From the NCBI RefSeq assembly GCF_900105735.1, contig NZ_LT629793.1, positions 6,076,001-6,140,000 of the forward strand: DNA of 64,000 bases. Direction: 5' to 3'. This document shows, piece after piece, positions 44,130 through 54,617 of the stretch. The position numbers and the translations under genes were made by a program. How positions within the stretch are numbered: the first letter of the stretch is position 1; each line of letters opens with the position of its first letter. The notes beneath the pieces were generated by a model. The model did not search any database, was not told where the DNA came from, and saw only the letters and a list, made by a program, of their open reading frames with translations. This DNA is from Pseudomonas yamanorum. GTDB taxonomy: Bacteria; Pseudomonadota; Gammaproteobacteria; Pseudomonadales; Pseudomonadaceae.

Positions 44130-45590
44130 TCAGACAAAAGGCCAGATCAACAGGGTGACAAGGAAACCCAGGGTACCCAGCAGGGTGGTGATCACCGTCC
44201 AGGTGCGCAGGCCGTCAGCCACGTTGAGGCCGGCCAGTTTAGTGAAAATCCAGTAGCCGGCATCGTTGATGTGCGACATCGCCAGCCCGCCACCGCCCAT
44301 GGCCAGGCACAGCAGGGCCATATGGTTGGGCGTCAGGTTGAGCGTGGCAATCAACGGGCTGATGATACCCGCTGTGGTCACCAGCGCCACGGTGGTCGAA
44401 CCCTGTACCGCGCGCAACAGCATGGTCAGCAAAAAGCCCAGTGCCAGCACCGGCAGCCCGGTGGTGCGCAGCAAGTCGGAGACCACCGCACCGATCCCGG
44501 TGTCCACCAGCACCTTGCCGAACACGCCGCCGGCACCGGCGATCAGGATCACCATGGCCACGCCGGGCAATGCCGAGCCGATCACATCGGACACCTGGGT
44601 ACGGCTCCAGCCGCGACGGGAGCCCAGCAGCCAGGCACACAGTAAGGTGTCGAGCAGCAGTGCCACCAACGGGGCTCCGAGGACGGTCATGACCGCCCGC
44701 AACGTCGACTCGATGGGCAGCAGCGACGTCGCCAGGGTGCCCAGCAGAATCAGGATGATGGGCAACAGGATCAGGCTGACGATCAGCCCGAAACCCGGCG
44801 CCGGAGCGGGCGGCAGCTTGGCAACGAGACTGCTGGTGGACTCTTCGAGGCCCATGTGCGCGACGGCGCCAGCCCCCTGTTCGACGTTCTGGGCGTTGCC
44901 GTTATGCCAGGCGCGCAGGTCATCGTTGGTCACGTGGGGGCCGTAGACCTCTGCACGGATATCATCAGACATCGGGTAAAAACGCCGGGTCATGCGTCCG
45001 GCCACGCGGTAGCCGACGTAGCACAGGAAGGCCGTGAGCGGCAGCCCGAACATCAGTACCCGGCCCAGGTCGGCGCCCAGTTGGCTGGCGGCCGCCACGG
45101 CACCGGGATGCGGAGGCAGGAAGGCGTGCACCGTGAGCAGCGCCGCGCACATCGGCAAGGCAAACATCAGCAGCGGTTTGCGCGCCCGGCGGGCAACGCC
45201 ATAGGCCAGCGGCATCAGGATGATCACCCCCACTTCGAAGAACACCGGCACACCGATGATGAAGCCGGCCACCGTCAACGCCAGCGGCGTGCGTCGGTTA
45301 CCGAAGCGTTCGATCAGGGTTTTCGCCAGCGCCTCGGCGCCGCCGGACAACTCGATGATGCGACCGATCATGGCGCCCAGGGCGATGATGATTGCGATGT
45401 GGCCGAGAGTCTTGCCCATCCCACCTTCGATGGTGGCGACCAGGTCGGCCGGTTTCACCCCGGCGACCAACGCCACCAGGATGCTCACCAGCATCAGCGC
45501 CACAAACGGCTGGAATTTGTACTTGAGCACCAGGAACAGCAGGAGTGCGATCCCAAGGCCGGCGGTTGCCATCAGAATAAGCGGGCTCAT
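44130..45590 (-). CDS. GntP-family acid-sugar permease
   Basis: A protein of about 486 residues with roughly 12-14 hydrophobic helices, matching the GntP family of gluconate-type permeases ([60 protein letters not shown]). In this operon it is expected to import L-threonate or a related four-carbon acid sugar. A 184-base gap separates it from otnC upstream; a TCGCGAC/GTCGCGA hairpin sits in it, so expression may be adjusted there. The ATG at 45590 is preferred over a longer in-frame start. Confidence 0.92.
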   Translation of the reverse strand: MSPLILMATAGLGIALLLFLVLKYKFQPFVALMLVSILVALVAGVKPADLVATIEGGMGKTLGHIAIIIALGAMIGRIIELSGGAEALAKTLIERFGNRRTPLALTVAGFIIGVPVFFEVGVIILMPLAYGVARRARKPLLMFALPMCAALLTVHAFLPPHPGAVAAASQLGADLGRVLMFGLPLTAFLCYVGYRVAGRMTRRFYPMSDDIRAEVYGPHVTNDDLRAWHNGNAQNVEQGAGAVAHMGLEESTSSLVAKLPPAPAPGFGLIVSLILLPIILILLGTLATSLLPIESTLRAVMTVLGAPLVALLLDTLLCAWLLGSRRGWSRTQVSDVIGSALPGVAMVILIAGAGGVFGKVLVDTGIGAVVSDLLRTTGLPVLALGFLLTMLLRAVQGSTTVALVTTAGIISPLIATLNLTPNHMALLCLAMGGGGLAMSHINDAGYWIFTKLAGLNVADGLRTWTVITTLLGTLGFLVTLLIWPFV

Positions 45591-45774
45591 AGCATCCACC
45601 CTGCGCATTGAACGTGCGAAAGGTGAGTGCCACTGTAAGGGTCAACACTGCAGTAGGGCTTGATCATGCTGGAATGTCCTGTTGTTTTTATTGTTCAGGC
45701 ACGTGCTCGCGACAGCGTGGCTGCCTCGGGTCGCGAAGGCGTGCATCAAGGGGGTTGCGGGTAAAACCGGTGAC

Positions 45775-46413
45775 CTACCACTGGGCGCCGAACGTCTCCC
45801 GCAGTTCGTCCAGTGCGGCCTGGTCCAGTGGCGCCGGTCGCGGGTTGCTCATCAGCCAAAGCCGTGCGGTTTCTTCGAGTTCTTCCAGGGCATAACTGGC
45901 CTTGGACACGGAGCTTTCCCAGACCACCGGCCCCAGGCGTTCGAGCATCACACCGCGTACGCGGTTGGCCAGTTGCGCCACCTGCTCGGCGACATTGGGG
46001 GCGCCAGGGCGTTGATAGTTGATCAATGGGATATGACCCACTTTCATCACCTGATACGGCGTCAGTGGCGGCAGAATGTCGTCCTGGCTCCACACCCCGG
46101 CCAGGGTCAGGGCCACCAGGTGGGTGGAATGGGTATGCACCACGCCACCCACGCCAGGGTTGCGATCGTAAACCTGGCGATGCAGGGCCAGGGTTTTCGA
46201 CGGCTTGTCGCCCGACACCCATTTGCCCGCCAGATCGACCTTGGCAATGGCCGCAGGGTCCAGGCGCCCAAGGCAGGCGTCGGTGGGGGTGATCAGCCAG
46301 CCATCATCGAGCCGGGCGCTGATGTTGCCGGCGCTGCCCACGGTAAACCCGCGCTGATAAAGGCTGTGCCCAACCGTGCAAATCTCCTCGCGCAGTGCGT
46401 TCTCGCGGCTCAT
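45775..46413 (-). CDS. otnC: 3-oxo-tetronate 4-phosphate decarboxylase (class II aldolase family)
   Basis: A 212-residue class II aldolase/adducin-fold protein. The zinc site is visible as VVHTHSTHLVALT, with the GNISARLDDGWLITPTDA loop upstream. OtnC decarboxylates 3-oxo-tetronate 4-phosphate to dihydroxyacetone phosphate. Its ATG overlaps the stop codon of the kinase gene by four bases (ATGA), so the pair is translationally coupled. Fuculose-phosphate aldolase activity is the alternative, but the DUF1537 kinase and LtnD neighbours favour OtnC. Confidence 0.9.
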   Translation of the reverse strand: MSRENALREEICTVGHSLYQRGFTVGSAGNISARLDDGWLITPTDACLGRLDPAAIAKVDLAGKWVSGDKPSKTLALHRQVYDRNPGVGGVVHTHSTHLVALTLAGVWSQDDILPPLTPYQVMKVGHIPLINYQRPGAPNVAEQVAQLANRVRGVMLERLGPVVWESSVSKASYALEELEETARLWLMSNPRPAPLDQAALDELRETFGAQW

Positions 46414-47702
46414 TGCGCACCTCCGGCCAATTGCTTCAGGGCCTTGTCGAAAAAGTCCCGGCCGCCGAAGTTGCCGGACTTGAGGGCCAGCGCCAGCGGC
46501 TCGGCGGTGTTGCTCACGGTGGCCGGCACCCCGGGGTCGATCTGCGCGCCAATCTGCAACAGCTGTACGCCGAGAGCCTTGACCACCGCACCGGAGGTTT
46601 CACCACCGGCGACAACGAAGCGCCGCACACCGCTCTCGCGAAGGGCCTGGGCGATGGCGCCCAAGGCGTTCTCCACCAGCTCGCCCGCATGCTCGACCCC
46701 CAGTTGCTGCTGGACCGCCTTGACGTCGTCCGGAGTACTGGTGGCGTAGATCAACACGGTGTGTGGCTGGTTGCGTGCAAAAGCCACGGCGTTTGCCACC
46801 ACCGGTTCACCGGCCGCCAGGGCCAGTGGGTCGATGCGCAGCGCTGGCCGCCCGGCCTCGATCCACGCGGCAACCTGGCCGTTGGTGGCGATCGACGCAC
46901 TGCCGGCCAACACCACTTCGCCGCCTTCCACCGTTGGCAGTGATGCCGGGTCGAAGTCGCGCAGCTTGCCGGCACGACGGAAGTTTTCTGGAAGCCCCAG
47001 GGCCAGGCCCGAGCCCCCCGTCAACAGCGGCAAGTCGGCGCAGGCAGCGCCGAGGGTATAAAGGTCCTGGTCGGACAGCGCATCGGCAACCGCCATGCCC
47101 ACACCTTGGGCGCGCAGTTCGGCGATTTTCTCGCGAACCTGCGCAACGCCCTGGGCGATGCTGTCGTAGCGCAGCAGGCCAACCTTGCAGGAGGTTTGCG
47201 ACTGCAGCACACGGACCAGATTGGCATCGGTCATGGGGGTCAGCGGATGGTGCTGCATGCCCGACTCGTTGAGTAACTGGTCTTGCACGAACAAATGGCC
47301 ACGGAAGATCGTCCGGCCGTTTTCCGGAAATGCCGGGCAGGCGAGGGTGAAGTCACTGCCCAGCGCCTTGAGCAGCGCTTCGCTGACCTGGCCGATATTG
47401 CCGGCGGACGTCGAGTCGAACGTGGAGCAGTACTTGAAGAAAATCTGCTCGCAACCCTCTGCGCGCAGCCATTCCAGGGCGGCCAGGGAGTCGGCGATGG
47501 CGTCGGCAACCGGCAGGGTGCGGGATTTCAGGGCAATAACGATCGCATCGGCGTCCAGCCCGGCGGCGACTTCGTCGCTCGGGATGCCAATGCTCTGCAC
47601 CGTACGCATTCCGCCGCGCACCAGCATATTGGCGAGGTCGGTGGCCCCGGTGAAATCGTCGGCGATGCAGCCCAGCAATGGGCGTGCGGCAGGTCGGTTC
47701 AT
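46410..47702 (-). CDS. otnK: 3-oxo-tetronate kinase (four-carbon acid sugar kinase, former DUF1537)
   Basis: A 430-residue kinase of the two-domain DUF1537 family. The N-terminal domain starts with CIADDFTGATDLANMLVRGG, the sugar-binding signature. The C-terminal nucleotide-binding domain contains RRFVVAGGETSGAVVKALGV. It phosphorylates 3-oxo-tetronate at the 4-position with ATP. It is encoded 10 bases after ltnD and overlaps otnC. Family members of this length acting with LtnD, OtnC and OtnI define the L-threonate route. Confidence 0.93.
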   Translation of the reverse strand: MNRPAARPLLGCIADDFTGATDLANMLVRGGMRTVQSIGIPSDEVAAGLDADAIVIALKSRTLPVADAIADSLAALEWLRAEGCEQIFFKYCSTFDSTSAGNIGQVSEALLKALGSDFTLACPAFPENGRTIFRGHLFVQDQLLNESGMQHHPLTPMTDANLVRVLQSQTSCKVGLLRYDSIAQGVAQVREKIAELRAQGVGMAVADALSDQDLYTLGAACADLPLLTGGSGLALGLPENFRRAGKLRDFDPASLPTVEGGEVVLAGSASIATNGQVAAWIEAGRPALRIDPLALAAGEPVVANAVAFARNQPHTVLIYATSTPDDVKAVQQQLGVEHAGELVENALGAIAQALRESGVRRFVVAGGETSGAVVKALGVQLLQIGAQIDPGVPATVSNTAEPLALALKSGNFGGRDFFDKALKQLAGGAQ

Positions 47703-47712
47703 GGAGCGGTCC

Positions 47713-48618
47713 TTATACGGAGTCAGGCTTGGCGGTCGGGAGTTCTATGCCCGGGAAAATCTTGATCACCGCCGAATCGTCCTCACGCCCGAAACCGGCG
47801 CTGGAGGCTTGCATGAACATTTGGTGCGCGGTGGCCGACAGCGGCAGCGGAAACTTGCTGGCCCGTGCGGTATCCAGCACCAGGCCCAGGTCCTTGACGA
47901 AAATATCCACGGCGGACAACGGGGTGTAATCAGCCTTGAGAATGTGCGGTACGCGGTTCTCGAACATCCAGGAGTTGCCGGCGCTGTGGGTGATCACCTC
48001 GTACAAGGCATCGGCGTCGACCCCTTCGCGCAGCCCCAGCGCCATCGCTTCGGCGGAGGCGGCAATGTGCACGCCCGCCAGCAACTGGTTGATGATCTTG
48101 ACCTTGGAGCCCAGGCCATGCACGTCGCCCAGTCGATAAACCTTGCCTGCCATACCCGCGAGCACCGCATCCGCCTTGGCATAGGCTTCGGCCGGGCCGG
48201 AAGTCATCATGGTCATTTCGCCGGCCGCGGCCTTGGCGGCACCGCCGGAGATCGGTGCGTCCAGGTACAGCAACCCGGCGTCTGCCAGGCGCTTGCCCAG
48301 CTCCACGGCATAGGTTGGCGCCACCGTGGCACAGCCAATCACCAGGCTTCCCGGGCGCAATGCGGCCGCCGCCGAGAGTTCACCAAACAGGACGGTCTCG
48401 GTCTGTTCGGCATTCACCACCACGGTGATGATCACATCGCATTCACCCGCCATCTGTGCCGGTGAACTGCAGGCTACGCCGCCTTCGCTGGCGAACTGTT
48501 GTGTGACGGTTTCACGCACATCACAGGCATGCACATTGAAACCATTGCGCAGCAACGAGCGGGCAATGCCCAGGCCCATCGCGCCAAGTCCAATAACACC
48601 GACGTTCTTATTATTCAT
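47713..48618 (-). CDS. ltnD: L-threonate dehydrogenase (beta-hydroxyacid dehydrogenase family)
   Basis: A protein of about 301 residues. The Rossmann motif is VGVIGLGAMGLGIARSLLR, the substrate-binding segment is LYLDAPISGGAAKAAAGEMT, and the catalytic Lys lies in GSKVKIINQLLAGVHIAASA. It oxidises L-threonate at C2 to 2-oxo-tetronate with NAD, the first step of the pathway. The ATG at 48618 has AGGA 7 bases upstream and begins MNNKNVGVIG; the longer frame upstream crosses the probable promoter. It is the first gene of the operon ltnD-otnK-otnC-gntP-otnI. Confidence 0.92.
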   Translation of the reverse strand: MNNKNVGVIGLGAMGLGIARSLLRNGFNVHACDVRETVTQQFASEGGVACSSPAQMAGECDVIITVVVNAEQTETVLFGELSAAAALRPGSLVIGCATVAPTYAVELGKRLADAGLLYLDAPISGGAAKAAAGEMTMMTSGPAEAYAKADAVLAGMAGKVYRLGDVHGLGSKVKIINQLLAGVHIAASAEAMALGLREGVDADALYEVITHSAGNSWMFENRVPHILKADYTPLSAVDIFVKDLGLVLDTARASKFPLPLSATAHQMFMQASSAGFGREDDSAVIKIFPGIELPTAKPDSV

Positions 48619-48691
48619 GAGGGTTCCTGTTTTGTGGTCAGGGGGTGAGACATGTTGGGCTGATAATCCACCAGTGATCGGATTATGTGAA

Positions 48692-48709
48692 GTTATTTTT
48701 TCAAATAAC
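48692..48709. promoter_or_regulatory. candidate DeoR-type operator of the threonate operon
   Basis: GTTATTTTTTCAAATAAC is an inverted repeat with perfect 7-base arms and a 4-base spacer, 74 bases upstream of ltnD, in an AT-rich patch. Regulators of the DeoR/GlpR type bind such A/T-rich palindromes. Assignment to the 42464-43285 regulator is inference from pathway context. Confidence 0.45.
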
Positions 48710-48867
48710 ATATTTTAACATTGATGATGTGAGCGTCCCGCAGGCCTCGTGGTGCAAGGAAAAGAGCACTAAATTGACGTCAAATAAAAAGCCGGCGGGG
48801 CCGTGTTTAGTTCCGTAACTGACAGCCGATAGCGCCTTTAGAGTCCATTGCTCTGAAGGGGTACGTC

Positions 48868-50223
48868 ATGTTCAATAAAACGCTGAAAACAGAACTGGCG
48901 GCCAGGACGGCCGACGTTGCAGGGTACAAAGGATTGATGGCTGCGCTTGAGCGCTCGATGGCCGTGGTCGAGTTCGACTTGAACGGCAAGGTGCTTCGCG
49001 CCAACGATAACTTCTTGCAGGCGTTGGGATATCGCCCGGATGAATTGAGTGCAAAGTCACATCGGGACTTTTGCTTGCCTGCATTGACGAACAGCGCGGC
49101 GTACGGCGAATTCTGGGCCGCGCTTCGGGCCGGCAAATTCGTTTCCGGCACCTTTCAGAGGGTCAATAAAGACGGGCAGACGGTCTGGGTGGAGGCCAGT
49201 TATAACCCGGTGCTGGACGAACGTGGCCAGGTGTTGAAGGTCGTCAAGTACGCGCTTGTCGTCACCGACAAAGTGGCCCAGGAGGCCGCCACCCGCAGCA
49301 AGCTTGCGGCGCTGGACCGGGCCATGGCGGTGATCGAGTTCGACCTGAGCGGCAATGTGCTGGTCGCCAACGAAAACTTTCTGAATGTGATGGGTTATGG
49401 GTTGGCGGAACTCAAGGGCAAGCATCACCGGATGTTTTGCGAACCCGGCCTGGTGAACAGCGATGAGTACACCGACTTCTGGCGTCGCCTGAATGCGGGC
49501 GAGTTTTTCAGCGGGCAATTTAAACGCCTGGGCAAGCACGGCCGCGTCGTGTGGCTGGAGGCAAGCTATAACCCGGTGTATGACGCCGACGGCAAGTTGA
49601 CCAAGATCGTCAAGTTCGCCAGTGACATCACCGAGCGGGTCGAGAAATTCGAGGCCGACTCCCGTGGCGCTTCCCGGGCTTACCATATTTCTGCCGAGAC
49701 CGAGAAGTTTGCCGAGCAGGGCACTCAGGTCATTCAAGAGACCGCCAGTGAGATGCGTCGGATTGCCGAAAACATCGGGGCGTCTGCGCGACTGGTGGGG
49801 CAACTGGGCGATCGCTCCGAGCAGATCACCGCCATCGTCAATACCATTCGCGGGATTGCTGACCAGACCAACCTGCTGGCGCTCAATGCCGCCATCGAGG
49901 CCGCCCGCGCCGGGGATCAAGGGCGGGGGTTTGCCGTCGTCGCCGACGAGGTGAGGCAATTGGCGGGGCGCACCAGCCGCTCTACGGCGGAAATCGCCGA
50001 GATGATCAGCAAGATTCTCGCCGAGACACGGGACGCGGTCGTCAGCATGAATGCCACTCAGGAAGGGGCGCAGCGCGGCGTCACGTTGGCCGATCAAGCC
50101 GGTTCGGTGATTTTGCAGATTCGCAATGGCACCAGCGATGCGGTCGAGGCGGTGAGCATGTTCGCTTCCAAGCTCGATGAATCCGAAGTGATTCCAAAGA
50201 CCGCCATCAGTTGGGTGGGGTAG
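48868..50223 (+). CDS. soluble PAS-PAS methyl-accepting chemotaxis protein (BdlA-like)
   Basis: A 451-residue transducer without membrane segments. Two similar PAS domains (about 25-135 and 148-255; each with [12 protein letters not shown] or [16 protein letters not shown] starts and a WVEASYNPV or WLEASYNPV end) precede an MCP signalling domain with the conserved hairpin tip ([20 protein letters not shown]). The architecture equals BdlA of P. aeruginosa, which triggers biofilm dispersion. It ends shortly after the signalling domain and has no C-terminal receptor pentapeptide. It is divergent from ltnD and closed by a strong terminator. Confidence 0.9.
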   Translation: MFNKTLKTELAARTADVAGYKGLMAALERSMAVVEFDLNGKVLRANDNFLQALGYRPDELSAKSHRDFCLPALTNSAAYGEFWAALRAGKFVSGTFQRVNKDGQTVWVEASYNPVLDERGQVLKVVKYALVVTDKVAQEAATRSKLAALDRAMAVIEFDLSGNVLVANENFLNVMGYGLAELKGKHHRMFCEPGLVNSDEYTDFWRRLNAGEFFSGQFKRLGKHGRVVWLEASYNPVYDADGKLTKIVKFASDITERVEKFEADSRGASRAYHISAETEKFAEQGTQVIQETASEMRRIAENIGASARLVGQLGDRSEQITAIVNTIRGIADQTNLLALNAAIEAARAGDQGRGFAVVADEVRQLAGRTSRSTAEIAEMISKILAETRDAVVSMNATQEGAQRGVTLADQAGSVILQIRNGTSDAVEAVSMFASKLDESEVIPKTAISWVG

Positions 50224-50249
50224 AGCCTCAAGCTGCGCCTAGGGAATAG

Positions 50250-50282
50250 AAAAAGCGCCACTCGTTGAGTGGCGCTTTTTTT
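50250..50282 (+). terminator. intrinsic terminator after the BdlA-like gene
   Basis: AAAAGCGCCACTC-GTT-GAGTGGCGCTTTT is a perfect 13-bp stem followed by TTT. The symmetry allows it to serve the convergent chemoreceptor gene as well. Confidence 0.92.
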
Positions 50283-50325
50283 GCCCGCGCTGTAAGCGGT
50301 TCAGGCATTACCCTCAGCGAAATGC

Positions 50326-52269
50326 CTAGAACTTGAAGCGCCCCACCAGGCCCTTGAGCTGACCGGAAATATCCGTCAACCGCCCGGACCCGGTCTGTGC
50401 CGAATGCGCAAAGCCTTCCACCAACTGCGCGTCGGCATGGATCTGCGCGATGTGCCGGTTGATCTCTTCAGCCACCTGGTGCTGTTCCTCGGCGGCCGTG
50501 GCGATCTGGGTGTTCTGGTCGCGAATCGAGTCGACGGAGCCACGGATCTTGTCGAAGCTGTCGCGGGCCTGCTGGATACGTTCCACGCTGGTGTGGGACA
50601 CCAGCAGGCTGCCCTGCATCTGCTGGGTGACTTCCTGGGTGCGGCGGGCGAGGTTGCCCAGCAGGCTGTCGATTTCGCCGGTGGAGTCGGCGGTGCGTCG
50701 CGCCAGGGCCCGCACCTCGTCAGCGACCACGGCGAACCCACGGCCCTGGTCACCGGCACGTGCGGCTTCGATGGCGGCATTGAGCGCCAGCAGGTTGGTC
50801 TGTTCGGCAATCGAGCGGATGGTGTCGAGGATGGTGTTGATGTTTTTGCTGTCCTGCTCCAGTTGCTGCATCGTCTGGGTGGAGCGCTGCAGGTCTTCGC
50901 TGAGCTTGAGCACGCTGCCGGTGGCTTCGCCGATATGCTGCTGGCCGTCGTGTACATCGCGGTAGCCTTCGTCGGCACTCGATGCGGCGGCACTGCAGGA
51001 GCGGGCGACTTCGTTGGCGGTCGCCACCATTTCGTTGAAGGCGGTGCTGACCAGCTCCACGGCTTCACGTTGGCGGCCTGCCGCCTGGTTCATGTTATGG
51101 GCGACGTCGCGGGTGTCGGCGGCGGCGGCTTGCAGGTCGGAAGAGGCATTGCCGATGCGTTGCACCAACTGGGCGATCATGCTCAGGAACTGGTTGAACC
51201 AGCCCGCCAGGCTGGCGGTTTCGTCCTTGCCCTGCACCTTGAGCTGGCGGGTGAGGTCGCCTTCACCTTCGGCAATCTCTTGCAGGCCGTCGGCCACCCC
51301 GCGAATCGGGCGCACGATCACGCTGGCAAAGCTGGCGCCGACAATCGCGAACACCACGGCCAGTGCGGCGGCGATGGCGGCGATCAGCCAAGTCAGGCGA
51401 GTGGCGCCGGCCATCACTTCGTCGCGCTTGATCAGGCCGATAAAACGCCAGCCCAGGTCTTTGGAACTGACCACGTTGGCCATGTAGGTCACACCCTCGA
51501 TGTCGACCTGGGTCACGCCGTCGCCGCGCTTGGCCAGCTCGGCATAATCAGGGCCCAAGTCGGCCATCGGTTTGAAGTTGTGCTTGGCGTCGCTGGGGTC
51601 TACCAGCACGTTGCCGTTGGCTTCCACCAGCATCAGGTAGCCGCTGTCGCCGAGCTTAATGTTGCGCACCAGTTCGGTGAGTTGCTTGAGTGACACGTCC
51701 AGGCCGACGACGCCGAGGATCTTGCCCGTGTCGTCGGCGACGGTGTGCACGGTGCCGATCAGCGACACATCGTCTGGCGCCCAATAGTAGGCGCCGGTAC
51801 GCACGGTCTTGCCTGGCGCGGCGATGGCCGCCTGGTACCAGGGGCGCACGCGCGGGTCGTAGTTGTTCAGTTTGGTGTCGTCAGGCCAACTGGCGTAACC
51901 GCCGTCGCTCAGTCCCAGGGACAGGTAAGCGGTGCTGGGATGGCTTTTGGCGAACTGATCGAAAATCCCTAGCAGGTCTTTGTTGGTCGCAGTCAGCGGG
52001 ATTTGCGCAGCGTCGGCGCCGGCATAACTCTTGAGGTCCTTGGCCGCGACAACGCGCGGGTCCTTGGCTACGTATTCGACGTTCTGGCTGATGCCGTCGA
52101 AAAATTGCTTCATGCCGTTGTCGATCTGACGGATCTCGCGGCCGCTGCTGTCGAGGAAATTGGCCATGGCCCCCTCGCGCACATTCAGCACCACCAGAAT
52201 GGCCACCAGGATGACTGGCAGACACGCGATGGCCGCAAAGGCCCAGGTCAGCTTCTGCTTGATATTCAT
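50326..52269 (-). CDS. methyl-accepting chemotaxis protein with dCache domain, probable amino-acid sensor
   Basis: A 647-residue transmembrane chemoreceptor. TM1 (about 8-30), a periplasmic dCache_1 domain (40-290), TM2 ([20 protein letters not shown], about 297-320), a HAMP domain and an MCP signalling domain with the tip [20 protein letters not shown]. In the dCache distal pocket I find Tyr137, Arg142, Trp144, Tyr145 and Asp191 (YDPRVRPWY and GLDVSL), which fit the amino-acid-binding motif known from PctA. The protein therefore probably steers the cell towards amino acids. It is monocistronic and convergent with the BdlA-like gene. Confidence 0.9.
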   Translation of the reverse strand: MNIKQKLTWAFAAIACLPVILVAILVVLNVREGAMANFLDSSGREIRQIDNGMKQFFDGISQNVEYVAKDPRVVAAKDLKSYAGADAAQIPLTATNKDLLGIFDQFAKSHPSTAYLSLGLSDGGYASWPDDTKLNNYDPRVRPWYQAAIAAPGKTVRTGAYYWAPDDVSLIGTVHTVADDTGKILGVVGLDVSLKQLTELVRNIKLGDSGYLMLVEANGNVLVDPSDAKHNFKPMADLGPDYAELAKRGDGVTQVDIEGVTYMANVVSSKDLGWRFIGLIKRDEVMAGATRLTWLIAAIAAALAVVFAIVGASFASVIVRPIRGVADGLQEIAEGEGDLTRQLKVQGKDETASLAGWFNQFLSMIAQLVQRIGNASSDLQAAAADTRDVAHNMNQAAGRQREAVELVSTAFNEMVATANEVARSCSAAASSADEGYRDVHDGQQHIGEATGSVLKLSEDLQRSTQTMQQLEQDSKNINTILDTIRSIAEQTNLLALNAAIEAARAGDQGRGFAVVADEVRALARRTADSTGEIDSLLGNLARRTQEVTQQMQGSLLVSHTSVERIQQARDSFDKIRGSVDSIRDQNTQIATAAEEQHQVAEEINRHIAQIHADAQLVEGFAHSAQTGSGRLTDISGQLKGLVGRFKF

Positions 52270-52593
52270 GACTTCACCTGCGGGTATTTATAGTTTTGGC
52301 AAGGAGAAAACAGTTGGGTCGAACGTCGCATGTATTGTTTTGACGGCGGGTGTGGCCATGCGTACCCCCTGTGTATCGACTGCGGGGGCACGCACTTGAG
52401 GCCGAAGGCGCGGTTTAACGGTGGGGGCTGGTGGTCTCAGCCCTCGAACACCGCGGCATCAGACGTCGCTGCTAAACGTGATGTATAAGTTTCTCAAACG
52501 TCATCAACCATCTTTTTACGGCGTGATACGCTAGCCTTACTTTTGAATTGGCACTGGTCGTTCCCGCGTATACGGCGACAGTGAGGAGTGAAC
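52270..52593. other. 324-base divergent intergenic region
   Basis: It separates the chemoreceptor (minus) from the oxaloacetate decarboxylase gene (plus). It must hold promoters for both, but I see no clear gene, repeat or named regulatory site. A TTGGCAC near 52548 lacks the GC of a sigma-54 -12 element. Confidence 0.4.
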
Positions 52594-53463
52594 ATGTCGA
52601 AAATTTCCCACCATGATCTACGGCGCTCGTTTCGCGAGCTGCTGGCCTCCCAACACTGCTTTCACACCGCCTCGGTGTTTGACCCGATGTCTGCCAGGAT
52701 TGCGGCTGACCTGGGCTTCGAAGTCGGCATCCTGGGTGGCTCGGTGGCGTCGCTGCAGGTTCTGGCTGCGCCGGACTTCGCGCTGATTACCCTGAGTGAG
52801 TTCGTCGAGCAGGCCACCCGCATCGGCCGGGTGGCGCAGCTTCCGGTGATCGCCGACGCCGACCACGGCTACGGCAACGCCCTCAACGTGATGCGCACCG
52901 TCCAGGAACTGGAGCGTGCGGGCGTTTCAGCGCTGACCATTGAAGATACCTTGCTGCCCGCGCAGTTCGGGCGCAAATCCACCGACCTCATCAGCACGGA
53001 AGAGGGCGTGGGCAAGGTCAAGGCAGCCCTGGAGGCGCGGGTCGATCCGCAGCTTTCGATCATCGCGCGGACCAACGCCGCCGTGCTGCCGGTGGAAGAC
53101 GTCATCCATCGCACCAAGGCGTATCAAGAAGCCGGTGCAGACGGCATCTGCATGGTGGGTGTCCGTGACTTCGACCACCTTGAACAGATCGCCGAAGGCC
53201 TGACGGTCCCGTTGATGCTGGTGACCTACGCCAACCCGAACCTCAATGACAACGAGCGCCTGGCCAAGCTGGGTGTGCGGATTGTGGTGGCCGGCCACGG
53301 CGCCTACTTCGCTTCGATCAAGGCCACCTACGACAGCCTTCGCGAACAGCGCAATCTCACGCGCAGCACGTCGAACCTGACCGCCAGCGAACTGACCCAC
53401 ACCTATACGTTCCCCGACACCTACGTGAGCTGGGCCAAAGAGTTCATGGATGTTCAAGAGTGA
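52594..53463 (+). CDS. oxaloacetate decarboxylase (isocitrate lyase/PEP mutase family, PA4872-like)
   Basis: A 289-residue alpha/beta-barrel enzyme very similar to the P. aeruginosa PA4872 protein as I recall it ([54 protein letters not shown]). The Asp residues of the DADHGYG loop bind Mg. It decarboxylates oxaloacetate to pyruvate without biotin. The ATG at 52594 has GAGGAG 5 bases upstream; a GTG two codons earlier overlaps that RBS. A GC-rich hairpin after the stop ends the transcript. The reason for its position before the tau genes is not evident. Confidence 0.93.
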   Translation: MSKISHHDLRRSFRELLASQHCFHTASVFDPMSARIAADLGFEVGILGGSVASLQVLAAPDFALITLSEFVEQATRIGRVAQLPVIADADHGYGNALNVMRTVQELERAGVSALTIEDTLLPAQFGRKSTDLISTEEGVGKVKAALEARVDPQLSIIARTNAAVLPVEDVIHRTKAYQEAGADGICMVGVRDFDHLEQIAEGLTVPLMLVTYANPNLNDNERLAKLGVRIVVAGHGAYFASIKATYDSLREQRNLTRSTSNLTASELTHTYTFPDTYVSWAKEFMDVQE

Positions 53464-53472
53464 CATGACCCA

Positions 53473-53498
53473 GCAGGAGCGAGCTTGCTCGCTCCTGC
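53473..53498 (+). terminator. hairpin after the oxaloacetate decarboxylase gene (single REP-like arm)
   Basis: GCAGGAGCGAG-CTTG-CTCGCTCCTGC is a perfect 11-bp stem 9 bases after the stop. Its core resembles half of the common Pseudomonas REP. No U-tract follows. Confidence 0.6.
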
Positions 53499-53628
53499 AG
53501 AAGCTCTAAGCTAATTCCATAAAATTATTTATTTTATTTTTTATAGAACAATATCATCTAACTGAGTTGACCCTTGGAGAGCCGGAGTCCGCGCTGCTCA
53601 AGTCTTATCCGCTCAGGAATCTATAAAA

Positions 53629-54615
53629 ATGAACACGCTGAAACTGGCCCGCAACCTCCTCTCGGCCATGGGCCTCGCTGTCCTCTCCCTAAGCGCTCAA
53701 TCCGCTGACCTCACCATCGGCTACATCAACGGCATCGACCCGATCAAACGCGCCATCGCCGATGGTGAATATGAAAAAGGTATCGGCCAGAAGATCGATT
53801 GGCGCAAATTCGACGCGGGCCCGGCCGTCCTGGCCGCCATGGCTTCCGGTGATGTGCAGATCGGCAACCTGGGTTCCAGCCCATTGGCTGCGGCGGCTTC
53901 GCGAAACATGCCGCTGGTGGCGTTCATTGTCAGCGCGCAGATTCGCAGTTCCGAGGCCCTGGTGGTTCGCGACGGCAGCGGGATCAAGACCCCTGATGAC
54001 CTGATCGGCAAAACCATTGCCGTGCCCTTTGTGTCGACCTCCCATTACAGCCTGCTGGGCGCGCTGAAGCACTGGAACCTGGACCCGCGCAAAGTCAACA
54101 TCGTCAACCTGACACCGGCACAAATCACCGCCGCCTGGGCCCGTGGCGATATCGACGGGGCGTTTACCTGGTCGCCTGCCCTGGGTGAAATCCGTAAGAC
54201 CGGCCAGATCCTCACGGATGCTGCCGAAGTTTCCAACTGGGGCGCCCCGACCTTTGAGGTGTGGGTAGCGCGCAAGGATTTCGCTGAAAAGAATCCGAAG
54301 GTCGTTGCCGATTTTGCCAAGGTCAGCCTGGCGGCGATTGCCGATTACGCCGCGCATAAAAAAGACTGGACCGCTGAATCTGCCCCCGTGAAGAGCATCG
54401 CCCGGCTCACAGGCGCCAACGCTGCGGACATTCCCGAGCTGCTCGAAGGCTCATCGTTCCCGACGGCCGTCGAACAAAAAAGCGCGCAATACCTCGCCGG
54501 TGGCACCGCTAGGGAAATCGGCAAGACCGCCGAATTTCTGAAAGAGCAGGGAAAAATCGAAAAGGTCCTGCCTGACTATTCCGCCTTCGTCAGCGACAAG
54601 TTCATCGGAGAATAA
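53629..54615 (+). CDS. tauA: taurine ABC transporter substrate-binding protein
   Basis: A 328-residue periplasmic protein with a Sec signal ([17 protein letters not shown] cut before DLTIGY) and the SsuA/TauA fold ([58 protein letters not shown]). It would bind taurine for uptake as a sulfur source. The usual tauB ATPase and tauC permease genes do not follow; tauD starts 2 bases after the stop. An AT-rich upstream region (53518-53560) probably holds a sulfur-regulated promoter. Another alkanesulfonate is a possible ligand. Confidence 0.88.
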   Translation: MNTLKLARNLLSAMGLAVLSLSAQSADLTIGYINGIDPIKRAIADGEYEKGIGQKIDWRKFDAGPAVLAAMASGDVQIGNLGSSPLAAAASRNMPLVAFIVSAQIRSSEALVVRDGSGIKTPDDLIGKTIAVPFVSTSHYSLLGALKHWNLDPRKVNIVNLTPAQITAAWARGDIDGAFTWSPALGEIRKTGQILTDAAEVSNWGAPTFEVWVARKDFAEKNPKVVADFAKVSLAAIADYAAHKKDWTAESAPVKSIARLTGANAADIPELLEGSSFPTAVEQKSAQYLAGGTAREIGKTAEFLKEQGKIEKVLPDYSAFVSDKFIGE

Positions 54616-54617
54616 TC

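Noticed and set aside
52540..52565. Possible sigma-54 promoter (TTGGCAC) before the oxaloacetate decarboxylase gene
   Set aside because: The -12 element does not contain the invariant GC at the right spacing.
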